Below, piece by piece: positions 45,368 through 53,552 of a stretch of 64,000 bases of DNA. How positions within the stretch are numbered: position 1 is the first letter of the stretch; the number at the start of each line of letters is the position of its first letter. The notes under the pieces were generated by a model that saw only the letters and a list, made by a program, of their open reading frames with translations, was not told the DNA's origin and did no database searches. The stretch is from CAZCDS01 sp964497585 (GTDB taxonomy: Bacteria > Desulfobacterota > Desulfomonilia > Desulfomonilales > Desulfomonilaceae), in assembly GCA_964497585.1 (NCBI GenBank), contig CAZCDS010000009.1:82511-146510 (forward strand). The letters are read 5' to 3'. The position numbers and the translations under genes were made by a program.

Positions 45368-46066
45368 TTACTGAGGAAATGTAACTGTCACGGAGTCGTC
45401 GGTCGTTTCCAGAGTTCCGTCGCAGGCCGAAAGAATGGAACAGGCGACCATGATTCCGGCATTGTCCTGTGGATCTGTGGTAAGCGTACCGTCCGAACGG
45501 TCTGCCTTAGTCCACCTGAACAATGCCTGGACGGGGGTGCCTACGGCCTGCAGTTTGACGTCAACGGCCTTTCGGTAGGGGATGGCATGCTCTTCCTTCC
45601 ATGCCCCGAGCGCCTGAACCGTGTCCCGAGCGAATGCCATGGCGATAACGATGATTCCTTCGGCTGTGTGAAAGCCCATCGAGGTGGACGACAGTTTACC
45701 GAGCACTTCCCAGGTAAGATCGATGCCGCGGGAGACGAACTGCTGCGACATGAGCCCATGCACTTTCTCGAAAACTTCTCTAAGGTCGGTGCCACGGTTC
45801 TTTTGCGCTTCCTCGCGGCTGAAGGAGCGCAGTTCATCCACGATATCGGTTGCGCGGCGGACTTGGTCGGAGATGAGATCCAATCGTTGGCACAGGAAAG
45901 CTTCCTGTTCGGGTGGCAGCTGGGCCCGTTCAACCTTGAGCCTCAAGACCTGCGACGCGATCATTATGGCGTTGAAGGGTTGGGCGATCTCGTGGGCGAA
46001 TCCGCCGAATATTTCTTTGAGGGATATTAGACGGAGCAATTCCGTGGGGGCGAGGTCTTTGCTCAT
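45368..46066 (-). CDS. degenerate histidine kinase (DHp domain, broken ATPase)
   Basis: 232 residues from the ATG at 46066, six bases after AGGAGCACAC. Residues about 15-95 form a DHp dimerisation helix pair with an H-box, GGFAHEIAQPFNAI, where the His and the HEI.QP pattern of NtrB-like kinases are kept. The following region aligns in outline with an ATPase domain. However, the N-box reads IVIAMAFARDTV with no Asn. The G1 box (DNGPGI in active kinases) is absent. The G2 region (NAGIMVACSIL) lacks the GxGxG. It probably binds or phospho-transfers without making ATP-driven phosphoryl groups. No sensor or receiver domain is present. Confidence 0.6.
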   Translation of the reverse strand: MSKDLAPTELLRLISLKEIFGGFAHEIAQPFNAIMIASQVLRLKVERAQLPPEQEAFLCQRLDLISDQVRRATDIVDELRSFSREEAQKNRGTDLREVFEKVHGLMSQQFVSRGIDLTWEVLGKLSSTSMGFHTAEGIIVIAMAFARDTVQALGAWKEEHAIPYRKAVDVKLQAVGTPVQALFRWTKADRSDGTLTTDPQDNAGIMVACSILSACDGTLETTDDSVTVTFPQ

Positions 46067-46390
46067 GTGTGCTCCTGCCTTGACGATGCGTCTTCGGTCA
46101 TGCCGGATCCCGGGCGTGGTTGGTCGACCGTTCGGGCAACCCCGAGAGGGCCCTCTTAACACTTGCCAACGGCTGACATGCAAGCTACTCAGATTCTTCC
46201 GTCACCCCTCACGTGTCGAGGCAGAAAGCTTGGATGAGCACAAATCGGAACCAAGGTCAAACGCTGCCTCTTCGAACACACATGGGGTGACGCGCATCCT
46301 TCGGCCGCTTGTCTAACCGAGGATTTTGAAGGCTCGGGCACGCACAGGGCCCTGCCGGTTCTTGCGAAAGGGACGGGATCCCGGGATCCC
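46067..46390. other. intergenic between RNase Y and degenerate kinase genes
   Basis: About 320 bases. A perfect 16-base palindrome GGGATCCCGGGATCCC lies at 46375-46390, directly abutting the RNase Y stop codon on the minus strand. No other signal was found. Confidence 0.4.
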
Positions 46391-47953
46391 TCATCGGGCA
46401 TATTCAACAGCTCTCGCTTCACGGACTACGACGATCTTGATTTGTCCGGGATAGGAAAGCTCTTTTTCGATTTTCTTGCGAATGTCTTGGGCGAGCAGGG
46501 CGAGTCCGTCATCGCCGATGTTTGAGTTCTCGACAATGATGCGGATTTCACGGCCAGCTTGGATAGCAAAGGATTTGCTGACCTCTTTGAACGAGTCCGC
46601 GATTCGTTCCAGGTCTTCCAGGCGCTTGACGTAATTCTCCAGCATCTCTCGTCGCGCTCCCGGCCGAGCAGCGGAGAGCGTGTCGGCAGCCTGAACGAGC
46701 ACAGCCATCGTGCTCTTCAACTCTTCATCACCGTGGTGTGCTGCGATAGCGTTGACGATGAGGGGCGATTCCCCATAGCGCCGGGCGATGTCAGCCCCGA
46801 TGATGGCATGGGCCCCCTCCACTTCATGGTCGATGGCTTTGCCGATGTCGTGGAGGAGTCCGGCTCGTTTGGCCTTCTTGGGGTTCAGGCCGAGTTCCGA
46901 GGCCATGATACCGCAGAGGAACGCAACCTCGATGGAATGCTGATACACGTTCTGGGCGAAGGAGGTCCGATATTTGAGTTTGCCCAGAAGTTTGATCAGC
47001 TCAGTGTTTATTCCATGGACGCCCACATCGAAACTGGCCTGTTGTCCCGCTTCGATGATGGTTTCCTCCATCTCCTGGGTGACCTTCTGGACGACCTCTT
47101 CAATTCTTGCCGGATGGATTCTCCCGTCGTTTATTAGGCGTTCCAAGGCGATTCGGGCTACTTCTCTCCGGATGGAATTATACCCGGAGAGTATAACCGC
47201 CTCGGGCGTGTCGTCGATGATGAGGTCGACACCGGTCGCGGCTTCTATTGCTCGGATGTTCCGGCCTTCCCGACCGATTATACGTCCCTTCATCTCCTCA
47301 TTGGGGAGATTGACCACCGATACAGTTCGTTCAGCCACGAAATCCGCTGCAAACCGCCCTATGGCCGTTGCAATAATCGCTTTGGCCCGCTTGTCCGACT
47401 CGGCCTGTGCTTCCTCTTCGATTTGCCGTATGATTCTGGCGGCTTCTATTCGGCTTTCGTCCTCCACCTTGTTCAGGAGGATATCTCTTGCCTCCGACCC
47501 CGACAGGCCGGCAAGCTCTTCGAGTTTGTTACGCTGCTGAATTACGAGTGCTTCCGCTTCCTTGTCCTTTTCCTTTGCGTGCTTGTGTCGTACCTCTATT
47601 TCCTTCTCTCGCTTGGCCAAAGACGCGTCTTTGGATTCGAGTTGTGCTCCCTTCCGTTCGAGGTTCTCCTCTTTTTTCAGCAGCCTTGTTTCGCGCGCGG
47701 AAAGCTCGGCACGCCGTTCCTTGATCTCCCCTTCCAGTTCCTGTCTCGACTGAAAAAGCTTATCCTTGGCCTGTAGCAGGGCCTCCTTTTTTATGGTCTC
47801 AGCCTCTTTTTTGGCTGACTCTAGGATATCTTCAGCATCCGATTTGGCTGACTGAGTCCGGCTCTTGTCGAGAATCCTGGCCGCGATGTATCCGGCCGCG
47901 AGTCCAACGATCACAACGACAAGGGCGGGAATCAAAAAAGGAATCGATTCCAC
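46391..47953 (-). CDS. rny: ribonuclease Y
   Basis: 520 residues when started at the GTG at 47953, which follows GGGAGGGGGGTC; this equals the usual RNase Y length. An ATG at 47989 would add 12 residues. A membrane anchor (FLIPALVVVIVGLAAGYIAARIL) is followed by a long coiled coil (about residues 30-190). A KH domain (VVNLPNEEMKGRIIGREGRNIR region) and an HD domain (YQHSIEVAFLCG, HDIGKAIDHEVEG) complete it. It is an endoribonuclease initiating mRNA decay at the inner membrane. It lies downstream of the 6S RNA gene. Confidence 0.95.
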   Translation of the reverse strand: MESIPFLIPALVVVIVGLAAGYIAARILDKSRTQSAKSDAEDILESAKKEAETIKKEALLQAKDKLFQSRQELEGEIKERRAELSARETRLLKKEENLERKGAQLESKDASLAKREKEIEVRHKHAKEKDKEAEALVIQQRNKLEELAGLSGSEARDILLNKVEDESRIEAARIIRQIEEEAQAESDKRAKAIIATAIGRFAADFVAERTVSVVNLPNEEMKGRIIGREGRNIRAIEAATGVDLIIDDTPEAVILSGYNSIRREVARIALERLINDGRIHPARIEEVVQKVTQEMEETIIEAGQQASFDVGVHGINTELIKLLGKLKYRTSFAQNVYQHSIEVAFLCGIMASELGLNPKKAKRAGLLHDIGKAIDHEVEGAHAIIGADIARRYGESPLIVNAIAAHHGDEELKSTMAVLVQAADTLSAARPGARREMLENYVKRLEDLERIADSFKEVSKSFAIQAGREIRIIVENSNIGDDGLALLAQDIRKKIEKELSYPGQIKIVVVREARAVEYAR

Positions 47954-48169
47954 GACCCCCCTCCCTTCCATCTGATGCAGAGGGGACAATAGTGCGAAGG
48001 AACCTAGCCGGGAGGTCAGAAACAGACAGAGAGGGCTAGTGCCGGTAGTCGGTTATCAAAGCACGCCTTAGCCGAGACGGACATATATCTTATCCCCCGA
48101 ATCACGGTCCAGAGGGTTCCTTTCGCATCCCGCACTGCAGGTGTATGAGAAACACGATCGATCCATGGG

Positions 48170-48355
48170 AGGGATCCCCCGCACTCGGCCGTGGTGACAG
48201 ATCTTTTGAACCTGGTTTCCCAGGTGGGAACCAATAGGCTGCTTCAGGCTTCCTGCTTCATGGCAGGCTTGCTCACCACAGCTTGACACGGCTCCCGCGT
48301 CATGCGTGTTGGCTCAAAAAATTACTGTCCCTCACGCACCGGGCAGGGGACCACA
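48170..48355 (-). ncRNA. ssrS: 6S RNA (RNA polymerase regulator)
   Basis: The minus strand gives about 185 nucleotides with the 6S plan. The closing stem pairs TCCCCTGC (48343-48350) with GCGGGGGA (48175-48182), extended inward by GACAG with CTGTC. A large central bubble follows. The conserved segments GGTGAGCAAGCCTGCC, GGAAGCCTGAAGC and TTCCCACCTGGGAAACCAGG are typical of proteobacterial 6S RNA, including the ACCTGG-GAAA-CCAGGT hairpin. The gene starts a few bases after the zapA stop, the same place as in E. coli (zapA-ssrS). Exact ends are inferred from the stem. Confidence 0.8.
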
Positions 48356-48361
48356 TCCTGA

Positions 48362-48628
48362 TCATATGACTCGATCGATTGCCTTCCCGAGTTTTTCGGT
48401 TTTTTCCTCCAGCTCCTTTATTGCCTCTTCCTTATCCCGTTTACAGTGAAACATCTCATCAGTGACATTCAACAAGGTCAAAATCACCAGATCCAGGGTT
48501 GAAATCACTCGAGCCCTACGTTGTACCTCTTCGGCCTTTGCATTGATGAACTCGGCCAGCCTTTCAACGTACTTACTGTCTCCTTGTCCCCGAATGGTGT
48601 ATTCACGACTGAACAATCGTACTTTCAC
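48362..48628 (-). CDS. zapA: cell division protein ZapA
   Basis: 88 residues starting at a GTG with GAGG just upstream. KVRLFSREYTIRGQGDSKYVERLAEFINAKAEE is the ZapA fold (V.i.G..y.i....e.ey...lA..vd..m). The C-terminal helix forms the coiled coil. ZapA bundles FtsZ filaments. It lies 62 bases after zapB and immediately before the 6S RNA gene. Confidence 0.88.
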   Translation of the reverse strand: MKVRLFSREYTIRGQGDSKYVERLAEFINAKAEEVQRRARVISTLDLVILTLLNVTDEMFHCKRDKEEAIKELEEKTEKLGKAIDRVI

Positions 48629-48690
48629 GGCCTCGGTCGAGTCCGAGAAGCCACGGTCAGACCGTGCGTTCTCGTTGCCTTCGGTACTTC

Positions 48691-48912
48691 TCAGGTGAAC
48701 GCCTCCAACTTCTCGATGATGCTGTCAAGCTTGCCTTTCGCTGACTTGTGGTCTTTCTGCAGCCTTTTGATCGTCTTGTCCAGATCTCCGATCCGCTTGT
48801 CTCTCTTTTCCAACTCCCTCGCGAAGCGTTCCTGTTCCCTTTTCGACTGGTCGTTCAGCTCGATGAGATGCATAATCTTCTCTTCGAGAAGAGCGAGCTT
48901 ATCGGAATCCAT
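48691..48912 (-). CDS. zapB: ZapB-like coiled-coil cell division protein
   Basis: 73 residues, almost entirely coiled coil (MDSDKLALLEEKIMHLIEL..., RELEKRDKRIGDLDKTIKRL). Size, composition and the position directly before zapA match the ZapB-like genes that accompany zapA in many deltaproteobacteria. Sequence conservation of this family is low, so the assignment rests on context. A strong sigma70 promoter lies upstream. Confidence 0.7.
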   Translation of the reverse strand: MDSDKLALLEEKIMHLIELNDQSKREQERFARELEKRDKRIGDLDKTIKRLQKDHKSAKGKLDSIIEKLEAFT

Positions 48913-48948
48913 TCGGGTCTCCCTGGAAGCTTTTTCAGAACCGCTTTA

Positions 48949-48976
48949 ATTATATTTCTTTAGGATTAGGTGTCAA
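48949..48976 (-). promoter_or_regulatory. consensus sigma70 promoter for zapB-zapA-6S
   Basis: Read on the minus strand: TTGACA (complement of 48971-48976), a 16-base spacer, then TATAAT (complement of 48949-48954). Both hexamers are perfect. The start codon of zapB is 37 bases downstream of the -10. Confidence 0.85.
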
Positions 48977-49455
48977 GCTATATTCTGAAGGCTGCCCAAG
49001 CAGGAAACGGAACACTGCCGCACCGCGACAACCCTGCTGGCGGACCGCAGGAACGACCTGCCGGCCGCGCAGCCCCGATCGGCCCCCCTCCGGGCAAGTC
49101 GGCACGAAGCACAGTGCCCACGTGACTAATCTCGGACCGTCAGCAATCCCCAGGAGATCCTGGAAACAGCAGAGCTCCCTCTTTGGCAGCGGATCAAGGT
49201 ATCGAGGGAACAGCTCCTCCCGGATGGGTCCTTTCCCCCCTCCCCCTGAACAAACCCGCCACTTCATCCCAGGTGGACGAGAGAGTCTGCCGGTCTGACC
49301 CGAAGGGCGTGTGGAGCTGCTACAGGCCCCCCAACGTACCGCACTGCGACGAGTGTTCAATCGCCTGGGCCACCGTGTCCAGTCCAGCCTCCCAGCGGAC
49401 TGAAAACCGGAACTTCTGTCGTTCACCGGGTCACGACGCCGAAAGCTCTAGAGGT
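48977..49455. other. intergenic region, no gene recognised
   Basis: About 480 bases. A minus-strand open frame crosses it (48950-49426) but its product is Arg/Gly/Pro-rich without family features and it overlaps the zapB promoter, so it is not called. No repeat copy was found. Confidence 0.35.
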
Positions 49456-49809
49456 CTAGAAACGGACCCGCTGATGGGATCGGAGAACTTTCTCGTGCGC
49501 CTCAATGAGCGGCGGCAGGTCCCCAACCAAAGTCTGCCACAGAATGTCAAGGTTGATGTCAAAGTAGGCGTGGATGAGCCTGTTGCGCATTCCCACGATG
49601 TGAGACCACGGTATTTCTCGCAGTGATTCCTGGGTGTCTTCAGACACTTTTGAGGCCGCCTCTCCGACTATCTCCAAGCATTTGATCAGCGCCAGAGTCA
49701 GCATGCGATCAGACTGAAGCTCCGCCGGCGAGCTGTCCGCCAGAAATGCTGCAGCTTCCCTGGCCCCGTCCAGCATGTGCTGAAGCCTTATGAGATCAGC
49801 CCTCTGCAT
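49456..49809 (-). CDS. hepT: HepT-type RNase toxin (HEPN, DUF86)
   Basis: 117 residues from the ATG at 49809. The HEPN motif R-x4-H-x-Y is intact in RNRLIHAYFDINLDIL, and ALIKCLEIVGEAASKVSED is typical of the family. HepT cuts RNA and is neutralised when its partner MntA adds AMP to the motif tyrosine. Its start overlaps the mntA stop region by 14 bases, so both are translated together. Confidence 0.9.
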   Translation of the reverse strand: MQRADLIRLQHMLDGAREAAAFLADSSPAELQSDRMLTLALIKCLEIVGEAASKVSEDTQESLREIPWSHIVGMRNRLIHAYFDINLDILWQTLVGDLPPLIEAHEKVLRSHQRVRF

Positions 49810-50104
49810 ACTGGACCTTAGCCTCGGCAATCACTTCATCCCGGAAGTAGCGACTCAGGTCCTCCGGGGTCCGGAGATCGACCTTCCGGCTGCCGATGAG
49901 CCTGGAAAGCTCCTGTTCCATTTCTGCAATCCCCAGCAGACCGGGAGTGTGGCCTGGCTCGAATTCCACCAGAAAATCGATTTCACTGTCCCGGTCGAAA
50001 TCTTCCCTGAGAACCGATCCGAAGAGGGATAGCTTGCGGATGTGGTGCCTACGGCAATAGTCCCGAATCTCAGCACCCCCGATTTCCACGCGCGGTGATT
50101 TCAT
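49796..50104 (-). CDS. mntA: MntA-type nucleotidyltransferase antitoxin
   Basis: 102 residues from the ATG at 50104 behind GAGGAACCC. The minimal nucleotidyltransferase motif is LFGSVLREDFDRDSEIDFLVEFE. The expected catalytic S-D-x-D reads S-E-I-D here, with Glu replacing the first Asp; the second Asp and the third acid downstream (KVDLRTPE) are kept. Otherwise length and pattern are normal. It is the first gene of the MntA/HepT pair. Confidence 0.88.
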   Translation of the reverse strand: MKSPRVEIGGAEIRDYCRRHHIRKLSLFGSVLREDFDRDSEIDFLVEFEPGHTPGLLGIAEMEQELSRLIGSRKVDLRTPEDLSRYFRDEVIAEAKVQYAEG

Positions 50105-50182
50105 TTTGGGTTCCTCGTGCGTCCTTTTTGAGGCCAAAACTCTTTGTCCAATCGGCGGCTTCCTGTCAGCCGTCCTGGATTC

Positions 50183-50272
50183 TCAGAAAGGTTCTGCAGC
50201 TCCATATGCGGTCATCCGCGACAAACTCCGGTTTGAGAATCCTCGAAAATTGTCAACAAAGAGGTAGTCCAT
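50183..50272 (-). pseudogene. possible ATPase N-terminal remnant
   Basis: GAGGCAACC precedes an ATG at 50272 that opens MDYLFVDNFRGF, the classic beginning of AAA/OLD-type ATPases (lxIxNFRGF). After that the frame no longer resembles the family and ends at 50183 with only 29 residues. It may be a relic of a defence-type ATPase beside the toxin-antitoxin pair, or chance. Confidence 0.3.
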
Positions 50273-50469
50273 GGTTGCCTCGATGATTTGATCCGAGAAA
50301 CGTCGGAAAGAATCTGCCTGAAAGCCAGACTTGGCCCTCAGCTGCTGACAATGGTTACCGGTCGACTCGGCGGATGTCATCCTTCATCCCTCATCGCAGG
50401 TCATGCTGGGCGGAACGGAAAAGTCGTAGAAGGTGAGTTCACCGAACAGCCGCAATCAGGCCGGCATCG

Positions 50470-52311
50470 TCACATAGTGCATGAGGCATCCCCCAACCCC
50501 AATTCCTCGAGTTTTTTTCTTGTGGGCACCCCATCCCGGTCGTAGCCCATGGCGTCGTAGTATTCGTCGAGCAGGGCATCCTGGTTACGGACGACCTGGC
50601 CGGTGGCGGGGCCTGCATTGGGAAGTGGTTCAGTGAGCATGCGATCGGGCAGGGTGTCGTCCTTGCGGGAGAAGCCGTCCCTGACATTGTAGCAGCGTTC
50701 CAGGCAGACGATTCGCTCGCCCACGAGCTTGAGGTACTCCAGGTCCGCGAATCGTTCGTACCCTGTGCCCGCCGCGAGGAGGCGCCCGAGGAGGTCGTAC
50801 GTCATGCCCGAATCCGCGAAGTTGCAGAGGATCCCCGTCTCTTCAAGGGCCTTGTTGATCTGGTTGTACCCTGCCACGTCACCCGTGCCTTCATCCGCGA
50901 ATCTATCTATTTCCCGGGGGTCGGCCTTACCTGAGATCTCCTGTCTCGCGTAGCCGTACATGTGGCTTCCGCCGATATTCGAGGTGGCCATGCTCAACCC
51001 GTGGATCTTGGCCGCTCGCGGCTCGTACGCGGGGAGCTCGAGCCCTTTGCAGTGCATCGCGTAGTGTTTCGCACCCTTGTCGATCTCCCGGGCGGCTCTT
51101 TTCGTGCCTTCGCCGAGGAGCCTGCCGATGCCCTCGCGTCTGGCGATCTTCCCGATCAGCTCCATCACGACCCGGTGATCTCCCCAGTTGAGTTCCTCGC
51201 CGTCGCAGTCTTCCTTTGTAAGGATGCCCCGCTGGAAGAGTTCCATCGCGAAGCCTATTGCGCTGCCGGTGCTGATGGTGTCCAGGCCGAGCAGATCGCA
51301 GAGGTTGTCCGCTTTGACGGTCGCCCCGACCTCGGTGACGCCCACCTGAGGTCCGAAGGCCCAGATCGATTCGTACTCCGGTCCTTCACTCGATGCGCCG
51401 GCGTACGGGCCTTCCTTGACTTCGTGAACCTGTCCGCATCGGGTCATACAATTGAAGCATCCGTGGGTGCCGACTCTCATCTTTTGGTATGCGTCGGTGA
51501 AGAGGCTCTCGATACCCTCCACATTACCCGTCTGAAAATTCTTGAAGGGGAGGATCCCCATTTCCCGGGTCATCTGAGCGAGGAAGGTGGTCCCGAAGGT
51601 GTGCATCTTCACTCTGCGCTTGTGCTCCTTGAGTATGGCCGAATGCTCGCTGAGCACCGCGTCGAATTTCTCTTTGTCAGCCGGTTCGAGTGGCTTGGCG
51701 GGCGCGACGATGGTGATCGCCTTGAGATTCTTCGCTCCCATGACCGTGCCGACTCCGCAGCGTGATGCGGTGCGCGTGCCGTGCGTAATGGTGGCGAAAC
51801 GGACGAGACGTTCACCCGCGGGTCCAATGCAGGCGGTTTGTGCGCGTTTGCCGTGCTTGTCGATTAAAGCCTTCTGGGTCATCGCGGTGTCGAGCCCCTG
51901 TAGATCTTCAGCGCTCTCGATTCGCGCTTTCCCTTCCGCAAGAACCAGCGAGGAAAGCTTCTCAGCCTTGCCCTCGATGATAATCAGGTCGCAGCCTGCG
52001 AATTTCATGAAAGCGGAGAAGTTACCTCCGCCGACCGATCGCGCGACACAGCCCGTGAGAGGGCTTCTCGTCATGACGATCCATCGGCCGAAGCCCTGAG
52101 CCCGCGTTCCCGCGAGCGCGCCGGGGAGGAAGATCAGCTTGTTTTCCGGGCCAAGGGGATCGACTCCCGGCCGGTTTTCCTGGAACAAATAGCTTATCCC
52201 GAATCCTCTTCCCCCGATGAAGGTGCTCTGAACCTGCTCTGGCACGGCTTCCTTTGTGATGGTCCCGGAGGTCAGGTTCACCCTCAACAGATAGCCGGTG
52301 TACGTTGTCAT
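50470..52311 (-). CDS. aldehyde ferredoxin oxidoreductase family enzyme (W/Mo)
   Basis: 613 residues from the ATG at 52311 behind GAGGAAGAAG. AOR features include YTGYLLRVNLTSG, FIGGRGFGISYL, GPAGERLVRFATI, and the [4Fe-4S] cysteines in CFNCMTRC with the distal one in GILCNFADSG. The end YDAMGYDRDGVPTRKKLEELGL is characteristic. Members oxidise aldehydes to acids with ferredoxin, or act in related reactions (the BamB subunit of class II benzoyl-CoA reductase belongs here). It is the last gene of the large LysR-associated cluster, 90 bases after the HD gene. Confidence 0.93.
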   Translation of the reverse strand: MTTYTGYLLRVNLTSGTITKEAVPEQVQSTFIGGRGFGISYLFQENRPGVDPLGPENKLIFLPGALAGTRAQGFGRWIVMTRSPLTGCVARSVGGGNFSAFMKFAGCDLIIIEGKAEKLSSLVLAEGKARIESAEDLQGLDTAMTQKALIDKHGKRAQTACIGPAGERLVRFATITHGTRTASRCGVGTVMGAKNLKAITIVAPAKPLEPADKEKFDAVLSEHSAILKEHKRRVKMHTFGTTFLAQMTREMGILPFKNFQTGNVEGIESLFTDAYQKMRVGTHGCFNCMTRCGQVHEVKEGPYAGASSEGPEYESIWAFGPQVGVTEVGATVKADNLCDLLGLDTISTGSAIGFAMELFQRGILTKEDCDGEELNWGDHRVVMELIGKIARREGIGRLLGEGTKRAAREIDKGAKHYAMHCKGLELPAYEPRAAKIHGLSMATSNIGGSHMYGYARQEISGKADPREIDRFADEGTGDVAGYNQINKALEETGILCNFADSGMTYDLLGRLLAAGTGYERFADLEYLKLVGERIVCLERCYNVRDGFSRKDDTLPDRMLTEPLPNAGPATGQVVRNQDALLDEYYDAMGYDRDGVPTRKKLEELGLGDASCTM

Positions 52312-52401
52312 CTTCTTCCTCTCGCTTGGAGCGCCTGCCCACCCTTTGGACCCGGATGCGGGGCAATCCGGCGCATTGAAAAACACCAACGGAACGGAAT
52401 G

Positions 52402-53004
52402 CTAGCTTCTCGTCGACGTCTCTTTCGGAGGCGGGGGCCCGTAGAATTCCACTCTCTTCTTCTGCTCTTCGCGGGCTATTCTTTTGGCGGTTTCCGTGTA
52501 GAACCAGGTGTCTATCTGCTCTCCGAGCCAGTGAGCATGGAGCGCGGCAGGGATTCCGAACCGCGCGGGGTCGACTTCGAGCGCTTCCTCGGAAAACCTC
52601 CAGAGTCGATCCGAATCCTTGACGATGGAGTCCTCAAGCGAGAGAGCCTCTTTTCGAGAATCGTGCCCTAGGATGATCTCGGCTATCCGGTCCACGAGCT
52701 CCGGCGCGTAGTCGATTTGCTCGAGTATTTCCCGTGCCCGTTTCGCTCCCTCGATCTCATGGATCCGGTTGATTTCTCTGTCCCGTCGTCCCGGTCCGAA
52801 GGCCTTCAGTTGGAGTTCCTCGGGAACGCTCTTCCATCCGGTGTCGTGCAGAATAACGGCCGGCAGGACCACGTCGGGATTGCCTCCTTCGGCCGCCAGA
52901 AGCCTCACCGCGAAGGAGTACGCGATCGTTGTATGAAGCACATTGTCGCGTGTCTCCAGCAACGGGCGGGCCAGCTCAAAGATCCGTCGGTACGTACCCT
53001 CCAT
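52402..53004 (-). CDS. HD-domain metal-dependent phosphohydrolase
   Basis: 200 residues. HTTIAYSFAVRLL supplies the first histidine, LPAVILHDTGWKSV the HD doublet, and ILGHDSRKE and VKDSDRLWRF the later metal ligands, a complete H..HD..H..D pattern. Substrate is unknown; HD proteins hydrolyse nucleotides or phosphoesters. The next gene upstream ends eight bases before its start, so it belongs to the same transcript. Confidence 0.85.
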   Translation of the reverse strand: MEGTYRRIFELARPLLETRDNVLHTTIAYSFAVRLLAAEGGNPDVVLPAVILHDTGWKSVPEELQLKAFGPGRRDREINRIHEIEGAKRAREILEQIDYAPELVDRIAEIILGHDSRKEALSLEDSIVKDSDRLWRFSEEALEVDPARFGIPAALHAHWLGEQIDTWFYTETAKRIAREEQKKRVEFYGPPPPKETSTRS

Positions 53005-53012
53005 GCCCTTTC

Positions 53013-53333
53013 CTAGAATATGCGCAGCAGAATCGGTTCCGAGCTTGCAGTGACCTCATATGACTTGAGGTAGGGCTCGTCCGCGTACATCTCGTTGAAC
53101 ATTCCGACAAGCCGTTCATAGTCGCCGCTCTGTTCGTAAGAGTCGACGTCGGCCTTGGTGTCCCAGGCCGTCACTGAAATACCGGCGTTCTTGTCGTCCA
53201 GATCCTCAAGCAGGTGGACGAAGCGGTTTCCCTTGTGGCCTTTGTGAGTCGGGATTACCTCCCGGTTGTACAGATCTCTCAGGGCGTCCATCTTCCCATC
53301 TCTTACCTTGAAAAAGGTCATGCGAACGTACAT
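53013..53333 (-). CDS. ABM-like dimeric alpha/beta-barrel protein
   Basis: 106 residues from the ATG at 53333 behind GGGAGATCCAC; an in-frame upstream stretch is Arg/Pro-rich and rejected. MYVRMTFFKVRDGKMDALRDLY, GNRFVHLLEDLDDKNAGISVTAWDTKADVDSYE and a C-terminal strand match the antibiotic-biosynthesis-monooxygenase (ABM) ferredoxin-like fold. Such small barrels act as cofactor-free oxygenases, isomerases or haem-degrading enzymes; in an anaerobe an oxygenase role is unlikely. Confidence 0.7.
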   Translation of the reverse strand: MYVRMTFFKVRDGKMDALRDLYNREVIPTHKGHKGNRFVHLLEDLDDKNAGISVTAWDTKADVDSYEQSGDYERLVGMFNEMYADEPYLKSYEVTASSEPILLRIF

Positions 53334-53552
53334 GTGGATCTCCCTTCGGCGTGGGGGTTGAGGCCGAGGGGCCGCGGGGACCACGCGATGAGACCCCGCG
53401 GCCGTTTGCGCGTGTACGACGGTCACCGGGCTCACGAGAAGAACCTCGATCGCCCCCTTCCGACTACCCCTTCCCGACAAGCAACGACGTTCGGCAGTCG
53501 GGTCACCGTCGCGGCACCGCACGCACCATTGGGAACTTCTCGCAAGAGCCGA

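Noticed and set aside
46375..46390. palindrome GGGATCCCGGGATCCC after rny
   Set aside because: No loop and no U-run, so it is not called a terminator; noted only in the intergenic entry.
48950..49426. minus-strand open frame crossing the zapB promoter
   Set aside because: Its end overlaps a perfect sigma70 promoter, and the product is Arg/Gly/Pro-rich with no family match.
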